From Purshia tridentata (lineage: Eukaryota; Streptophyta; Magnoliopsida; Rosales; Rosaceae), in NCBI GenBank assembly GCA_003254885.1, contig QANT01007394.1, positions 1-60,184 of the forward strand: a stretch of DNA of 60,184 nucleotides. The letters are read 5' to 3'. Every line of letters starts with the position of its first letter. Within the stretch, counting starts at the first letter, position 1. Shown piece by piece: positions 45,549 to 57,150 of the stretch. The notes beneath the pieces were generated by a model that was given only the letters and a program-made list of their open reading frames with translations, did no database searches and had not been told where the DNA came from. The position numbers and the translations under genes were made by a program.

Positions 45549-48500
45549 TGTTTAGTTTGCCATTATAAATAAAAAGTGTCAATTAATTAATAATTGATAC
45601 AAAATATTTAGTGGGCACAAAACCAAATTTATATTTACCCACTTTTTAAAAAAATGAACGTGTCATTTAATAAATAAATGACACTAAAATATTAATGGGT
45701 ATATTCTTTCAAATTCAAGTTCCAAATTCTTTTTCGAATAGTGTGAAACCCTCACTCCCAATAATTGGTACAAAACCAGGCCTTAAAAATTCTAGATTCA
45801 ACTCCCAAAATGGCACAAAGCCAACCAAATCTAAATCTATGTGAACCACATTAGTTTGATTCCGTTACGGATATGTAGGTAACTTATACTTAAATTTAGG
45901 TGCAACTGCCATAAGTCAAATCCATTTCGAATTGTCTGCAGAAATTAATTTTCTGCACAAAATCCTTAAATTAATTACCTGGTTCAATACTAAGGGCTTT
46001 ACCCCACCCACATTACCAAAATCATTTAAATGGGTCGCTCACCCATTTAATTTGAATCCTTGGTTCAAACTTAACCAAATTCACCAAACATTTCATAAAT
46101 CCCAATTTTCCAATGAGACTGTCACGCCCCAACCCTCGGGCACGTGAACACCAACTGAACCTAAAAACTGAAACTGTTTCCTGAAGCTGTGGGCCCTTTC
46201 TCTGAAACTATAACCCATGAATATAAAATAATTTACTGAGAACAACTGTAAGTTTACAAAACACATTTACATAAAACCAAGTGTAAAACCTTTTACATAA
46301 AAATCAAACTGTAAAACAACTTTCTGAAACACTGCTGGTTCCACTGCCTCGTCTTCTCTCCACTGCCTCCTCAACTTGCTTACCATGCAAAACCAAAACC
46401 CTGCACCCAACCACAGGTGCACCGGGTTTAAACACAACCCGGTAAGCTCACTAGAGCTCGTATGAGTGAAACTACTGTAACCTCAAATTAAATTCAAATA
46501 AAATAATCAGTCACAATCCATTCTAAGCCTCAAATCACAATCAATTCAAGAACCAGAAATTTCAATCCTTAATCACCAATCCTCTACCCGATCCAATACA
46601 CTGTCCCAATCTGTAATACCTCAATTATCCTCAATTGATCCTCTAAATTGGAAATCACCTCGAATTACACCACAATATCCTAACTTAGAATCCCACTAGA
46701 TTCTCCAATAATCTTAGAATCCTCGATATTCATTCAGAACCAACTTAAACCTCAATTAGTCCTTTAACCTAATCATGTAGATTTCTCAAGTTACACCTTA
46801 ATCTCAAACTTAGAATCCAACTAACTTTCCCAATAACTTAGAATCAATCCTCATTTAAACCCTTGATCTCAAATAACCTCTATTACTCAAACCCCGGTAA
46901 TCAATTCTCGTCTAAACCTTTAAATTCAACAGTTCCTCAACACCTCACTATCACCCTTTGAGATTCCCCTACCCTTTAAACATTTCATAAAAATCCACGA
47001 AAGAGAAAATAATTACCGATTTCAAATCCGCTTTAGTCCGAAAACCGTACCAATTCGAAAAGAAATATTTTTAGTTCAAAACACCAAAATCCAAGTTTCA
47101 AAACCTTTTGATATCACGGGAAAGTTAACCAAAGCTCAAACTTAAAATTAAATCCTTTCTTAAAGAACCAAATGTTACCAAAAACTGATAAGTAAAATTA
47201 AATCTTTAATTTTACCCAAGAATAAACTGAATTCTCAAAATCAGTTTCCAAAACCAAAATCCACACTAAGTCACCTTAAAAAGCAATAATCTTAAAACCC
47301 CGGCAATCCCAATCCTAACCAAAAGTCTCCACCTGGACTCACCGGTCCTCAACAAACCACTAAATCCTTACTTAGTCCTTAATCAATCCTTTAAATCCTC
47401 GGAAATTCCATTCCTAATTCCGTACCCTTCTTAACTAGTAACCAGCAACCAAACAAACAAGCACTCAACACAGCCAAGTAACTAACTAAACTGAGAGTTA
47501 AAGGATCTTAGGTTCACCCACTGTGACCACGCGAAAAGACCGAACTGCCCTTCGTGTCCTTCGTGGCTCCTTTGCACAGATTCTAAAATCCGGCAGCATA
47601 ACGGCATCGGGAATACAAATTCCCAAGCTGAGCGTACCTGTTAAGACCAGACAAACCAACAACCAAGGCAAAGTTCACAACTAAGAAACAAAACACAGCA
47701 ACGGGCGGGAACCACCACGCACGGTGGCTGCCCGACCCTCGGAAAGCACACGGAAGGTCTGAGAAACTTACCCAAACTCACCCACAAGTTCGGGTGGTTG
47801 GCCCGAGGCCAAAAACCAAGAAAACGGTCGCTGGAACCGTCACACGCAGCGAGTCCCACAACGGTCAACAGCCGGTCAACTGCCAAAAATGAAAGTCACG
47901 TTTAGCTTAAACGAGCTACACAGAGACGTAGAGGAGATCGAGGGGATCGATTCTCGAACCTGGGTCGTCGGCCAAAAGTGGCCGGAAAAGGAGGAAAACT
48001 GGCCGGAAAGCCGCCGACCTCCCTAGCTCCGATCCGCCGCCCACGGCGGTCCAACGGGTCAATCGAACCCACCAACACGCTGGGCTCGACGAGAGGAAGA
48101 GATCTGGGCAGGTGGGAGGTCGCGTCGTCGCCGGAATCGCCGAGATCGCCGCCGTGACGCCGACTGTGCACGTGCGATTCTTCTGTTTCCGAGCTGTTTC
48201 GGGAGGAGGCGCCACCACCGGAGGGAAGAGGGAGGAGAGACAAGCACGGGAAGCCAAAAACCAGGCCGGCCCGTCGCCAAACGCGCCCCCACGCGCCGGC
48301 GAAAGGCGCGGCTGGGAGAGAGAATCGCGAGAGGGAGAGAAACTTCGGGAGAGAGGAGAGAGAAAACTGTGGTTTTCTGGGTTTCTGTGCCCCTTTTTAA
48401 AATCCAACTTTTCAAAAATTACAAACTTGCCCCTCTCTTCACACGTCCGTAACTTTTAAACGGTAGCTCCGTTTGACGCGTGCTACGTGTCTACGAACTC

Positions 48501-48955
48501 GTGAGGATGAAACCTTTCCAACGAACCCAAAGTCAACGCAAAAAGTCCTCCCGAACAAAAAGTCAACTTTTTACCCCACTTTAAAAGTCAAACTTTAAAA
48601 TTTGAAAAACGCTCAAACCGCTTTACTTTCCAAATAAAATCCCGAAAATCTTTAAAAAACTTTTCAAAACCACTTTAGAAAGTGCGGGGTGTTACAGAGA
48701 AATTCACCAATTGGAAATCACGAATCCAAATACTCGCATATCTTACCAAAATGAGTTCAGTTCCATCATAATTGGAATCAAAGGATCTTCTTTGATACCT
48801 TGTATCATGATATTGTAATAAAGAAATGCACTCCATCTTAAATGGGTTGTACCCTAAATAATAAAACTTTATTCCCTAAAATGAGTAGAATAAGATTATG
48901 TTGGGTAACAAATATAAATTATCAATATAATAATTTATTAAATTTTTTTTCAACA
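45549..48955 (+). repeat. Gypsy 5' LTR, interrupted by a type-B LTR
   Basis: The right end, TTTCAACA at 48955, lies eight bases before the primer-like site. The left end is set tentatively at TGTTTAG (45549), directly after the duplication of the type-A LTR. A GTTACGGATATGTAGGTA stretch near 45863 resembles sequence common in dicot gypsy LTRs. Its own length is about 830 bp. Confidence 0.55.
46120..48696 (-). mobile_element. Type-B solitary LTR lacking the hairpin array
   Basis: It starts TGTCACGCCCCAACC and ends GGGGTGTTACA. The flanks are GAGAC (46115-46119) and GAGAA (48697-48701), a duplication with one change. It aligns with 29894-32881 but lacks 411 bp overall. The gap falls between CCGCTTTA and GTCCGAAAACCG (near 47034), exactly where the other copy carries the header and hairpin array. 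GC-rich frames at 47641-48459 are the same non-coding stretch as in other B copies. Confidence 0.9.
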
Positions 48956-48962
48956 TAATTTT

Positions 48963-48979
48963 TGGCACGCTCGGTGGGA
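48963..48979 (+). other. Primer-binding-site candidate of the gypsy element
   Basis: TGGCACGCTCGGTGGGA starts with the TGG expected opposite a tRNA CCA end and lies just inside the LTR. I did not assign the tRNA. Confidence 0.6.
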
Positions 48980-49066
48980 TCCATTCTCCCTTTCATCTCT
49001 AATTTTGATAAAACTAATCATTTGTGATGTGCCATTCACAGGACTCTAATATCATACCAAAGAAGA

Positions 49067-50120
49067 TCAATGGCACCCCAAATCACCATCTATTTCCATG
49101 CTCTCCCGCAAACTCAGCTCATTGAAGGATGCAAGATCCAAGCCGGGTATCGCAAGACGTTTGTCCTTAACCGAACTCCGCTTTCGTACTATATCCCGAT
49201 AACAACTGAAGTGAAAATCACCTCCTGCTGTTGTAAAGGGGGTAAAGTGCCAGACCAAGAGGGCTCCTTCTAAGAACGCTCTCCGCAATGCAAGAAAGAG
49301 GGCCGCAAGAGCCCAAAGGAAGAGAGAGGCCTAGACCAAGATATAGAGGCCATATTGGCTTTTATTATTGTCGAGACCCCAAAACCAGTGGTACAAGCTC
49401 TCAAGAACACCACGCCTTTGGCCAAGGCGCCGACTCTCCCCCATGTTATGATCGGATCAATTCCGGTTTACCTTGCCATCCCAGCAACCAGTTTGGAATT
49501 TGTGATGGTCACCTCCATTGGAGAGGAGGAGGAGATCCTTGCCAACCTCACAACTCAAAATTCTGAGTCCGCTCAGGCCTAGGCTTAGACTTCTAACGAA
49601 CCCACAACGAAGCTCATAGCTTCGAAAAAAAAATTGCCGCAAACCTCCACCTAAAGGATTATGATTCAGTGTCCTCAGGCTTAACAAAGGGGTCGTGGAC
49701 GGTCCAGTCTCAAGAAGTCCACCTCTGAAGAGATAGAAAATGACTACAGTCCATGATAGGGCACCATCTGGGGATAAGATTTGGAAGCACACAACTATGT
49801 TGCAGAAGGCAATATCCGAGTCTTTGGCATTACAAGGGGCAGCCTCCAAATCTCAGTTTGGATCTGCTTCCTATACATGCCCCATAACGCGGTCAAAACC
49901 CGTGTCTTAGCAGAAACTTCACAAGAGCTCATTGCTGGAATCACTGCTAGCTTGGCAGGGCCAAGGTATGCGGTCAAAAAATTAGAACATTCTGTTAGAT
50001 TAGAGAATTGGGCCATGTAGTTGACAAAATCCACAAAGGAATAAAGCTCATGACCATATTTTATGAAGCTCTTCGGCAGCAAGTATCCCTCACTCAAGAT
50101 ACAACTCCTTAACTCTAGCA
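49067..50120 (+). pseudogene. Gypsy 5' polyprotein region, degenerate
   Basis: Open frames are short and broken: 49067-49273 starting MAPQITIYFHALPQ, 49355-49582 with AFIIVETPKPVVQALKNTTPL and SIGEEEEILANL, and 49781-50020. I recognise no domain. Position alone, between the primer site and the gag core, suggests the N-terminal gag region. Confidence 0.45.
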
Positions 50121-50208
50121 ACTGAGTTTACCTGGGAGTGATAATTTTGAGGAAATGCAAGTGATGATGACTAGTATGTTGAACATAGAAGAATAGAATC
50201 AACAGTTA

Positions 50209-51460
50209 ATGAAGAAGCTCGCAGAAGCTGAAGTTGAAATGATTGCCATGAAAGAACAGCAACGGGAGGAAGTCATGCGACTTGCGATTGAGTTGGTCAC
50301 CAAGGCCAATTTGAAACAAAACTTCACTTTTGAAGATGAAGAGGTGAGAAGACGGGAAGATGAGAAAAAGAAACAAGAAGAGGAGAAAAGGAAGGAAATG
50401 GAGAAGGGAAGCTTCTCAGGGACAATGACTCCACTAGAAATCTAAGCAATGATAGCTAAGGGAATCCAGGAGTTTCAAAGGTTAATGGTTCAACCTGTTA
50501 TCGGGTATCGAAAATCGTACCCAAATTAGTTTGATACCATGCCCTTTCCCAAAACTTATCGTCAGCCAAATTTCGATAAGTTCGACGAAATAAACAGCAC
50601 TCCTCACGAGCATTTAGCTCACTTTTATTCTGCTTGTGGTGAAACTTCCCAATCAGATGCCTTTCTTGTTAGGCAATTCGTTCAATCCCTAAGTGGGTTG
50701 GTTTTCACTTGGTCCACTTAGCTAGAGCCAAGATCAATTAAAACATGGGATGATATGCAAAAGGCATTCTTGGCACAATTTGTCAATTCCAAGAAAAAGG
50801 TTACCATTATTGATCTGGCGGAAGCTAAACAAAAAAAATAATGAGGGTGTGGACAACTTCATCACCAGATGGAGAGGCCTTAATTTGCAATGCCCAGAAA
50901 GGTTTTTCGAGCTATCATCAGTGCAAATGTGCAGGAATAATCTCTCACCTGAAGTTGCAACATTTGTGGCAACTGCAGAACCTGGCACATTTAATACTTT
51001 GGTATCAATAGCATGTAACGTTGAGAGACAAATTGCTCGCCAAAAGTCAAACACAGCAATTCCAAAAATGTAGTTCGGAGAAAAGAGAGTTGATAATAAA
51101 AGGTCAGCTATGAAGAAGGAGTCAATGACTACCTTTGTAAAGACAAATAGAGGAAATAGTAAAGGTTGGGGTAAAGAACCTCCTAGAAGACTCACTATCA
51201 AGGAGCGAAAAAAGATTAAGTATTCATTCGACGACGATGATATTGAAGAGTTGTTCAACAATCTCCACAAAGTAGGTCTCATCAAACTTCCCGAGCCTAA
51301 ATGACCAGCTGAAGTGAACAAAATAAATGATCCCAAGTATTGTCGGTTCCACCACATTGTTAGTCATCTTCTAAGGGACTGCTACGTTTTCAAAGAAAAA
51401 GTTCAGGAAATGATTAACAATAATCAAATTGCACTCGATTCTCCCAAAAAGGCAGAAATG
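50209..51460 (+). pseudogene. Gypsy gag
   Basis: A charged coiled-coil stretch (50209-50445, EEVRRREDEKKKQEEEKRKEME) precedes the Retrotrans_gag core: FDKFDEINSTPHEHLAHFYS, FVQSLSGLVFTWST, SIKTWDDMQKAFLAQF and NFITRWRGLNLQC. ERLTI-like and zinc-like YCRFHHIVSHLLRDCYVFK (near 51340) follow. Stops occur at 50443, 50719, near 50841 (with a frameshift), 51071 and 51302. The core makes the capsid of the retrotransposon particle. Confidence 0.85.
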
Positions 51461-51462
51461 AC

Positions 51463-53037
51463 ATGGTGGAAATTGAGTCGACCATGGAAGCTAAGCCCAA
51501 TCCAACTGTCTCTTTACCAGAAGGTGCAATCGCTATAGAGTTCAAGGTGGATGGCAAAATTACGGTGGTACAGGCCTATCCAGACATGCCAAAGTCTGGA
51601 AATCCAAATATTCCAACCTTCTATGAACTTATGACGGCACCTAGTTTGCATGTTTGGGAGGATTCATCAACATCATTGAATGAGTCTATAGAAGGGTGGA
51701 AAATTTTCAGTCGCAGGGTAATGTCGATGCCTAAAATTCCCTCATCACAAGTCTCTACTCACTGCGGCATAAAATTTCGGGGTAGGCCGTCTATAAAGAA
51801 TAAGAAGAGGAAAAAAAGAACACAAAAGAAAGTTCGAACTCCTTAAGAGAAAGAGTATGAACAACCACCAAGGGTGCCAATCACCCTTACAGAGTTCTTA
51901 CCAGCCAAGTTCTTCCCAAGTGACTCTGAAGAAGACGACGAAATCGTGCAATGCTATATGATCTTCGCCGACAACGAGGACAAGGGTGAAAAAGAAGTTG
52001 GTGAAATCACTTTGCGTTCTGGTCAAAGCATCCCATCCGTTGACCAAAGTAAAGACAGAGAAGTGGTTGAATCTTCTAAGAAGAACAAGGCAAATAGTAA
52101 GAAGATTCTTATATCTGTCCCAAAAAGAAATACCCTAGATCAAGGTCCGCTGGTTCCATTACCAGTAAATGACAAGGGGAAGACATTGGTCAAAGACGCT
52201 CAAAAGCCGCACAAAGCCAAGTACAACATTCTAGCCCATTATGAAGCCTATCCCGACCATTTTGAGTGTATATGATGCTCTACGAATGTCAAGTGAGCTT
52301 CGAGAAGCGCTCATTATGGCTTTAACAAGTCTAGAGTTTTACAAGGAAAGCATGAAAACGGCAGAAGCGGTAGTAGTGTCACAAAAAAATGTGCACTTGT
52401 TGTCTATCTAAAATTACATTTGATGATAGCGACCAATTGCTTGGGTTCCAATATCATAACCGATCCCTATATGTCTCTGTCCAAATTGGAGATACATCGA
52501 TCAAGAGAATCATACTTGACAGTGGTTCTGCTGTAAGCATTATCTCGCTAAAAACGTTTCACTCTTTGGGCATGGAACCTCAGCAATTGTCTTCGCCAAC
52601 GATGACAGTCCAAGGGTTTAAGGCAGAGAGTCATGGGTACCATTGGTTTACAATGTAAGATGGGGGAGCTAACCTCAAGGGTGTTCTTTTATGTGATTGA
52701 TACCAAGATATCCTACAACACTTTACTTGGATAGCCGTGGCTCCATAGATACGGAGTCGTCCCCTCCACACTGCATCAATATCTTAAATTTGTGTTGAAT
52801 GGGAAAGTCAAAACAGTGGTAGCTGACACCGATCCATTTGAATTTGAGGAAGTCAATTACTCCGATGCAAAATGGTATAAGTGCCCGGTTTTGTGGTTGT
52901 GGCACAAGACAGCAAAGTTGCTAAAACTGTTGGATTCAAGATAGAATTACCAAAGCAAAAGGCAAAGATGTCAAAACAACCTCAACAAGTCCGAATTAAG
53001 CTCAAGGGCAACTACCGAAAGAGTGACAAAGTTGACG
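51463..53037 (+). pseudogene. Gypsy linker and aspartic protease
   Basis: Frames at 51463-51846 and 51874-52275 are a gag-pol linker with an acidic segment and GEITLRSGQSIP. The protease lies at 52389-52658: LYVSVQIGDTSIKRIILDSGSAVSIIS, with the DSGS active site near 52518, and HSLGMEPQQL. Frames are broken after 52658. Polyprotein processing is its role. The hybrid LTR inserted at 53037. Confidence 0.75.
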
Positions 53038-53392
53038 TGTAACGATCCGTACCTTTTAAGTACATTATAATAGGGCCCAACGTTGACTTTTGGATCTAGC
53101 AAGATTTTAGCTTTGACCTTAAGTCCGTTAGGAAGGTCTTGAGCTCACGAGTTCATTGACACGCGGCATGCGTGATTTAGAGCCACGGATAGAAAGTTAT
53201 GAACGTGAAAAGAGACCCAAAGTTGACTTTTTTAATTACCCAAATTTCAGAGTTGACTTTGACATGGTTGTGTAGAGCTCGACTCCACGAATTCGTAGAC
53301 ACGTAGTATGCGTCGTTTGGAGCTACGGTTTGTAAAATACGGAGGTTCAAAGTGAGGGGCAAACTTGTAATTACATTGAAATTGGTTTTAAT

Positions 53393-53410
53393 TTCCAGAA
53401 ATTTCTGGAA
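53393..53410 (+). promoter_or_regulatory. Perfect heat-shock element in hybrid LTR
   Basis: TTCCAGAAATTTCTGGAA is identical to the element at 11141-11158. Confidence 0.7.
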
Positions 53411-54870
53411 ACTTTCCCCCTTTATTTCTCTCTCTTCTCTCCCCTCTCTCCACGGGAAGGCAGCAGCAGCCCCCAGCCCGTTCTCCTCTTCCTCTCTCCC
53501 CTGCGCGCGCCAGCCTTTTTCCGGCCACCTGGATCACCGGCGACGCCCCCTAGCCGCCGGCCAGCAACCCAGCCTCCTTTCCCGTCGCCCCAAGCCCCTT
53601 CCTCTCTCTCTCTCGATCTCTCTCTCTCCTGTGCGCGACTGGAGCTTCCAGCTCCAGCCATCTCCGGCGACGGTAGGCGACGGGACTGGCCGAGAATCAC
53701 TCCCCAGCCGCCGACCAGCCACCTCGAGCTCCCCCACGACAGCCAGCCGTCCCCCAACGCGAAACGACGCCGGAAAAGCACCCAGCCCGCCTCCACTTGT
53801 TCGTCAATTCCGGCCAGATTCCGGCGTCAATCTCCTTGATTTTAGGTGGGTTTTTCTCCTCTCCTTTTGGGCTTCCTTTCCCTTATTGTTTGGTTGTTCA
53901 ATTTTGAGATATTGTGAGAGATTGAATTTGGGAGATTATAGGCCATTTTCGGGTTTTGCATGGGTGTTTGAAATCGAATCAAATTGTTAGGTGTTTAAGG
54001 TAATTTTCGTCATTAAGAACATGTAATCGAAGTTTGGAAAGAGAAATTTGGAAAATTATTAAGGAAATTGGAAGTTTGATCGTTGGTGCTTATGCCCATT
54101 TCGGGATTTCTAGAAATCCAAGGTGTTTATGGTGATTTAATTGAAATTGGGCATAATTTCCACCTTTAGGAACGATCTATTGAGGTTTAGAATAGTTAAT
54201 TAGAAGAAAATCGGAGAAATGGTGAGTTTGGGGCGAAATTGGACACTTTTTGGTTGTCGACATGACACCCGGACGACGCTCGACCAAGTTAGATAGAATG
54301 CAGGTTAATTGAGGAAATTACCGGATTAAAAATAAGCTAGTGGCATGGGTTTTGAGTCGAGACGGAAAATAAGTTGGTTTATAGTTTGAATTTAGGATTA
54401 TAGAGCGAAAGGCCTAGAACTCACACTTTCTAGTTTTCAGTTATTATTTGGGATAGTTTTCTAACGTCTTGTCGTTCTCGTGTTAGGTGACACCCCTGAG
54501 TCCAAGGACGATCCATTCGAAGACCAAGGCTAGGCTATCTCTATGAGTGGACTTCGTTTCCTAAACCTTGTTTATAAATTCTTTATGAATTTCATGATTT
54601 AATTCGTATTTAAAATTGAGTCTTAATTGAGTTTATTAATTGAGAAATATTGTTCGATTCTTGAGTATGGAAATGGATTTGACGTGCTTGGAAACGTTTT
54701 GATTTCTCAAAGTCAACATACGGGTTTGGTTATCGAAAAAGGGATTTTATAATGATTTCACAATATTAGAAAGTTTATATGTTTTTATGGGCGAAAATAG
54801 ATTTATGGGAAAAAGATTTTCAAACCACCCTTTGCAGTACCCTTCATATTATTAGATTATATAGGCCTTT

Positions 54871-55012
54871 GCGATCCATCACGGCACACACATAGGCTTT
54901 GGGCCGTGTGTCGGAATGCCTTGCCCTTTGGGGGTAGGCCCTGGCATGTACGGCAGGATTATTGGCTCTGCATGCGTACGGCAGGTTGTGAGCCTTGCGC
55001 ATGTACGACAGG
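54871..55012 (+). repeat. Header and shortened hairpin array at A/B junction
   Basis: The header is followed by only about three units. The left side matches type A and the right side type B. Confidence 0.8.
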
Positions 55013-56039
55013 TTAGCTGGATGTGGATTGGGTGATGGTTTTATTTATCTTATCAGTGATAGTTTGTTTTTGATTATAAAACTTCAGTTCTTGTTTTATA
55101 ATTTGGGACTTTGATTAGAATTATTGATTTCTAAGAGTTTTTAAAGCGGATTTGAAATCGGTAATTATTTTCTCTTTCGTGGATTTTTATGAAATGTTTT
55201 AAAGCTGGGAAATCTCAAAGCGTGACAGTAAGGTGTTGAGAATTTTGAATTTAAAGGATCGGTTACCGTGGTTTGAGTAATAAAGGTTATTTGAGATCAA
55301 GGGTTTAAATGAGGGTTGATTCTAAGTTATTGGGAAAGTTAGTTGGTTTCTAAGTTTGAGCTTAAGGTGTAACTTGAAGAATCTATTTGAGGATAGTGAA
55401 AGGATTAATTGAGGTTTAAGTTGGTTCTGAATGGATATCGAGGATTCTAAGATTATTGGAGAAACTAGTGGGATTCTAAGTCAGGACGTTGTGATGTAAT
55501 TTGAAGTGATTTCCAGTTTAGGGGATCAATTGAGGATAACTGAGGTATTACAGATTGAGACAGTGAATTGGATTGGTTAGAGGTTTGGTGATCAGGTTAA
55601 GGATTATGATTTCTGTTTTGTGAACTGAGTACGATTCGAGGCTTAAGATGGTTCGTGATTGATTATTTTATTTGAGTTTAATTTGAGGTTTTCAGTTAGA
55701 TTTCACTCACACGAGCTCTAGTGAGCTTACCGGGTTTGTTTGTAAACCCGGTGCACCTGTGGTTGGGTGCAGGGTTTGGTTTTGCAGGTTGAGTAGGCTG
55801 AGGAGGCAGTGGAGAGAAGACGAGGCAATGGGACCAGCAGTGTTTCATAAAGTTATTTTACAGTTTGATTTTTATGTAAAATATTTCACAGCTTGGTTTA
55901 TAAATGTGCTGTGTAAATTAAAGTTGTGTTTTTATAAATTATTTTATATTCATGGCTCACAGTTTCAGAAAAAGGGCCCACAGGAAACAGTTGTCAGTTT
56001 TCAGCAGTTTTTCACGTGCCCGAGGGTCGGGGCGTGACA

Positions 56040-57150
56040 TGACGAGCCAAGAACTTTAGGCCCAAAAGCATCTGAAGTATCAAAGCCTGCCCAGGAAACA
56101 CGTGAAAACTCTAAGCCGGATGTAGCTTTCAAATATGCTATAAAGGCAAAAAGAGAACCCGGTCCAATTGAAGGCACAATGACGTCATTAATGACAAGCT
56201 ACACTTGACCTCTAAGGAAAATTGACCAATCAATCCCAGGGGGAGTCTAGTCATCTCGTTCAGAAAAAGAGAGACCATAGCAAAAGGATAGTCTCCTATA
56301 CGGATACATCTACGTCATTAGCATCATTTACATTAAAGATAAAAGTCAAAAAGCAAAAAGCCAGAAAAGACATGACTAATCTCATAGTGCAACATGTGAA
56401 TGGCATGCTTACGGCGTCCTTCCGTGAATAAGAATTAGAAGGCCCCGAACAGATTATTTTTACAAATCGCGAGAAGGACATGTTTAGAGAGGATTCGGTA
56501 GGGCCAATCCCTAGTTCCTCCGTCTTTCAGAGGCTTGTAGAGACTGAAGCTAAGCCTCGTATATCAGTTTTTCAGCGTCTTGAAAACCCAAGTTCTTCAC
56601 GTGCCTTAGTTTTCCAACGACTCGAAGTGACTTCAACAACTCACCATTCAAAACCTCAAAAGGTCAAATGGAATCTGAATAAAAAATGTAAACTCAGGAT
56701 AATGGTTAGTGATGCCGAGAGACATGTGTATACGGATTATTCTGCCGAGGTCAATTGTGTCTCAGTTATTGATGAACCTATAGAATGCCAAGTAGATGAC
56801 ACCGGTGAAAGAATGAAGGAGTTTATTGATATTGCCCAGCCGGCCCATCGTAAATAGAGGACGGGGGTCAAGCTACTGTCGATGAACTCTAAGAAATTAA
56901 CTTGGGAACAGCCAAGGAACCAAAGCCCATCTTCGTTAGTGCATTGTTGACACAAGAGGAGTTGCAGTCTTATAAAAATGCCTTACAAGAATATCGGGAC
57001 GTGTTTGCATGGGGATATCAAGATATGCCTAGTTTGGACCCAAAGGTTGCAGTGAATAAGTTGAACGTAGCAAAAGAATGTTGCTATGTATAGCAGGCTC
57101 GATGCCAGTTTCGACTGGAATTGGCTATTCAAATCAAAACAGAAATCGAC
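56040..57150 (+). pseudogene. Gypsy linker and start of reverse transcriptase
   Basis: 56480-56857 encodes a linker with three SVFQRLE-like repeats (SSSVFQRLVE, RISVFQRLEN, ALVFQRLEVT), seen in this type of plant gypsy polyprotein. 56902-57093 starts the RT region: PIFVSALLTQEELQSYKNAL, YRDVFAWGYQDMPSLDPKVAV. A stop at 57091 is followed in frame by QARCQFRLELAIQIKTEI up to 57150, where the nested LTR begins. The RT active site is outside the window. Confidence 0.8.

Larger units (their letters stand above)
53038..56039 (+). mobile_element. Hybrid A/B solitary LTR with perfect target duplication
   Basis: It starts as type A (TGTAACGATCCGTACC) and ends as type B (GAGGGTCGGGGCGTGACA). TGACG flanks both sides (53033-53037 and 56040-56044), so the hybrid inserted as one piece. 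Type-A features: a perfect heat-shock element (53393-53410), TTTTAG|GTGGGT near 53846, and GTGTTAG|GTGACA at 54486/54487 with a 56-nt exon 2 whose donor is ATGAGT. The A-to-B change falls in the shortened hairpin array (54939-55012). After it the sequence matches the reverse complement of 30110-30950, including GGTTTTGCAG near 55785. Frames at 53352-53990 lie in the GC-rich exon 1 region. Confidence 0.92.
45549..57150 (+). mobile_element. Gypsy retrotransposon, 5' portion
   Basis: A long LTR, a primer site, gag, protease and the start of RT follow in gypsy order on the plus strand. A type-B LTR (46120-48696) sits in its LTR, and an A/B hybrid LTR (53038-56039) lies between protease and RT. 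The element is cut at 57150 by a nest of type-A LTRs and continues beyond the window. Many stops break gag-pol. Confidence 0.85.
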
